Below, piece by piece: positions 23,855 to 24,429 of a stretch of 24,429 nucleotides of DNA (the first letter of the stretch is position 1; each line of letters starts with the position of its first letter). This stretch comes from JBFWUW01 sp050247075 (GTDB taxonomy: Bacteria > Planctomycetota > Planctomycetia > Pirellulales > JBFWUW01), in contig JBFWUW010000093.1 of NCBI GenBank assembly GCA_050247075.1, positions 1 to 24,429 on the forward strand, read 5' to 3'. Under the pieces are notes generated by a model. That model was not told the DNA's origin, searched no databases, and saw only the letters and a program-made list of their open reading frames with translations. Position numbers and translations under genes: made by a program.

Positions 23855-24429
23855 GGGGACGCCCATAGTTTATGCGAGGGGCCATTGAGGCCGGGTTGAA
23901 ATCCTAACATATTGCTGAAATGCATGTTACGAAATCGGCTGCACGACCTCCACCATCGCGACGAGCCAGACCGCCATGGAGCCGAGAGCTGTTCGTTCGG
24001 CCGGGGTCCGAAGACGGGACTTGGTAGATGTGCCGAGGGCTCTCAAGGCCGTAGGCGATGGGCAAGCTCGCTATCGCCGGCCACGCGGCCCTTGTGCAGG
24101 CGCGGAAAATATATGTATAAATATCTATTTTAACATTTTTAAAAAAATATCATATCTTGTACAATAGCCAGCGTCCGGCTTTGCTCGCCGACGTGGTCTT
24201 TGCACGTCTAGCGGGCGCGAAGCCCCTAAACCTCCCAAGCATCATCGTCCGCCGCGTGCTCGAACAGCATGGCCGTGGCGGGCGGTCGATCGGGCGAGTC
24301 ACTGATTACGGCTACTTTTACCGGCTGCTCGGCCAACTTGGGAGCGACGACGTTTCTCGCCGCTCCCTCCGCCGACCGGTACGTGCCACGGGGCCTGTCC
24401 ATATTTTTTTGAAACGCGGTCGTCACGCG
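23855..24429 (-). repeat. Dispersed repeat, copy C (inverted, runs off the window)
   Basis: In reverse complement this copy reads like copy A. A left half (24159-24429) matches 492-760 closely. An AT-rich tract (24106-24156) and a right half follow, ending at 23855 with AAACTATGGGCGTCCCC. Copies A and C are therefore inverted relative to each other and bracket the window's genes. C lacks the extra 90 bp found in A's right half. It is cut by the window end, so its full extent and any flanking duplication cannot be judged. Confidence 0.75.
23943..24120 (+). pseudogene. Broken small reading frame inside repeat copy C
   Basis: Codons from 23943 read TTSTIATSQTAMEPRAVRSA, then GVRRRDLVDVPRALKAV, in register with copy B without gaps. 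The start codon is ACG where A and B have ATG. A two-base net deletion then shifts the frame. The other frame carries on AMGKLAIAGHAALVQARKIY-V and stops at 24118-24120 in the AT-rich core, the same place as in A and B. The total span is 178 bases against 180 in copy B. Lost start and frameshift make it a pseudogene if it was ever a gene. Confidence 0.45.

Overview
The window reads as a high-GC chromosomal segment from a planctomycete, probably of the Pirellulales type. I infer this from gene content and family style, not from a marker gene. The signs are a secreted PQQ-type beta-propeller with the WPQFRGP motif and an inserted EF-hand pair, a very large Ser/Thr kinase carrying a membrane anchor, WD40 blades and TPRs, a ketosynthase/ACP/CrtI-like operon, an archaeal-type 3-dehydroquinate synthase II homologue, and long repeat-rich intergenic stretches.

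Layout. Positions 1-1672 hold no gene I can support. They contain REP-like palindromes (1-480), the first copy of a dispersed repeat (492-1157) and unexplained sequence up to a lipid- or polyketide-like operon on + (ketosynthase 1673-2917, acyl carrier protein 3011-3274, FAD oxidoreductase 3289-4662). On the minus strand follow a secreted PQQ/EF-hand propeller (4698-6173), a polytopic membrane protein (6330-7676) and an ALDH7-type aldehyde dehydrogenase (8058-9581). A roughly 100-bp palindrome (9619-9717) lies in the divergent gap. A + strand series (9879-15131) then encodes a CopD-like membrane protein, an RbsD/FucU-type sugar mutarotase, an L-galactose/L-fucose dehydrogenase-like aldo-keto reductase, a zinc alcohol dehydrogenase and a secreted prolyl oligopeptidase. 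The three middle genes look like an oxidative route for fucose- or galactose-like sugars. A perfect 12-bp hairpin separates this series from the convergent DHQ synthase II-like gene (15358-16638, -). A secreted protein-L-isoaspartate methyltransferase with an extra C-terminal domain (17015-18241, +) follows, then tandem palindromes, the second repeat copy, the giant kinase (18920-23698, +) and the third, inverted repeat copy running off the right edge.

The most unusual signal is the dispersed repeat. Three diverged copies (492-1157 +, about 18574-18883 +, 23855-24429 -) share an AT-rich core and a common terminal motif (ATGGGTGTCCC or a one-base variant). On the strand opposite to the orientation just listed, each copy carries a recognisable but broken version of the same small reading frame (about 60-90 codons), whose stop codon lies in the AT-rich core. 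I do not recognise the encoded protein. The middle copy supplies the first possible ATG of the giant kinase, so it affects the start call there.

Gene calls rest on reading translated sequences and motifs by eye. No database search was run.
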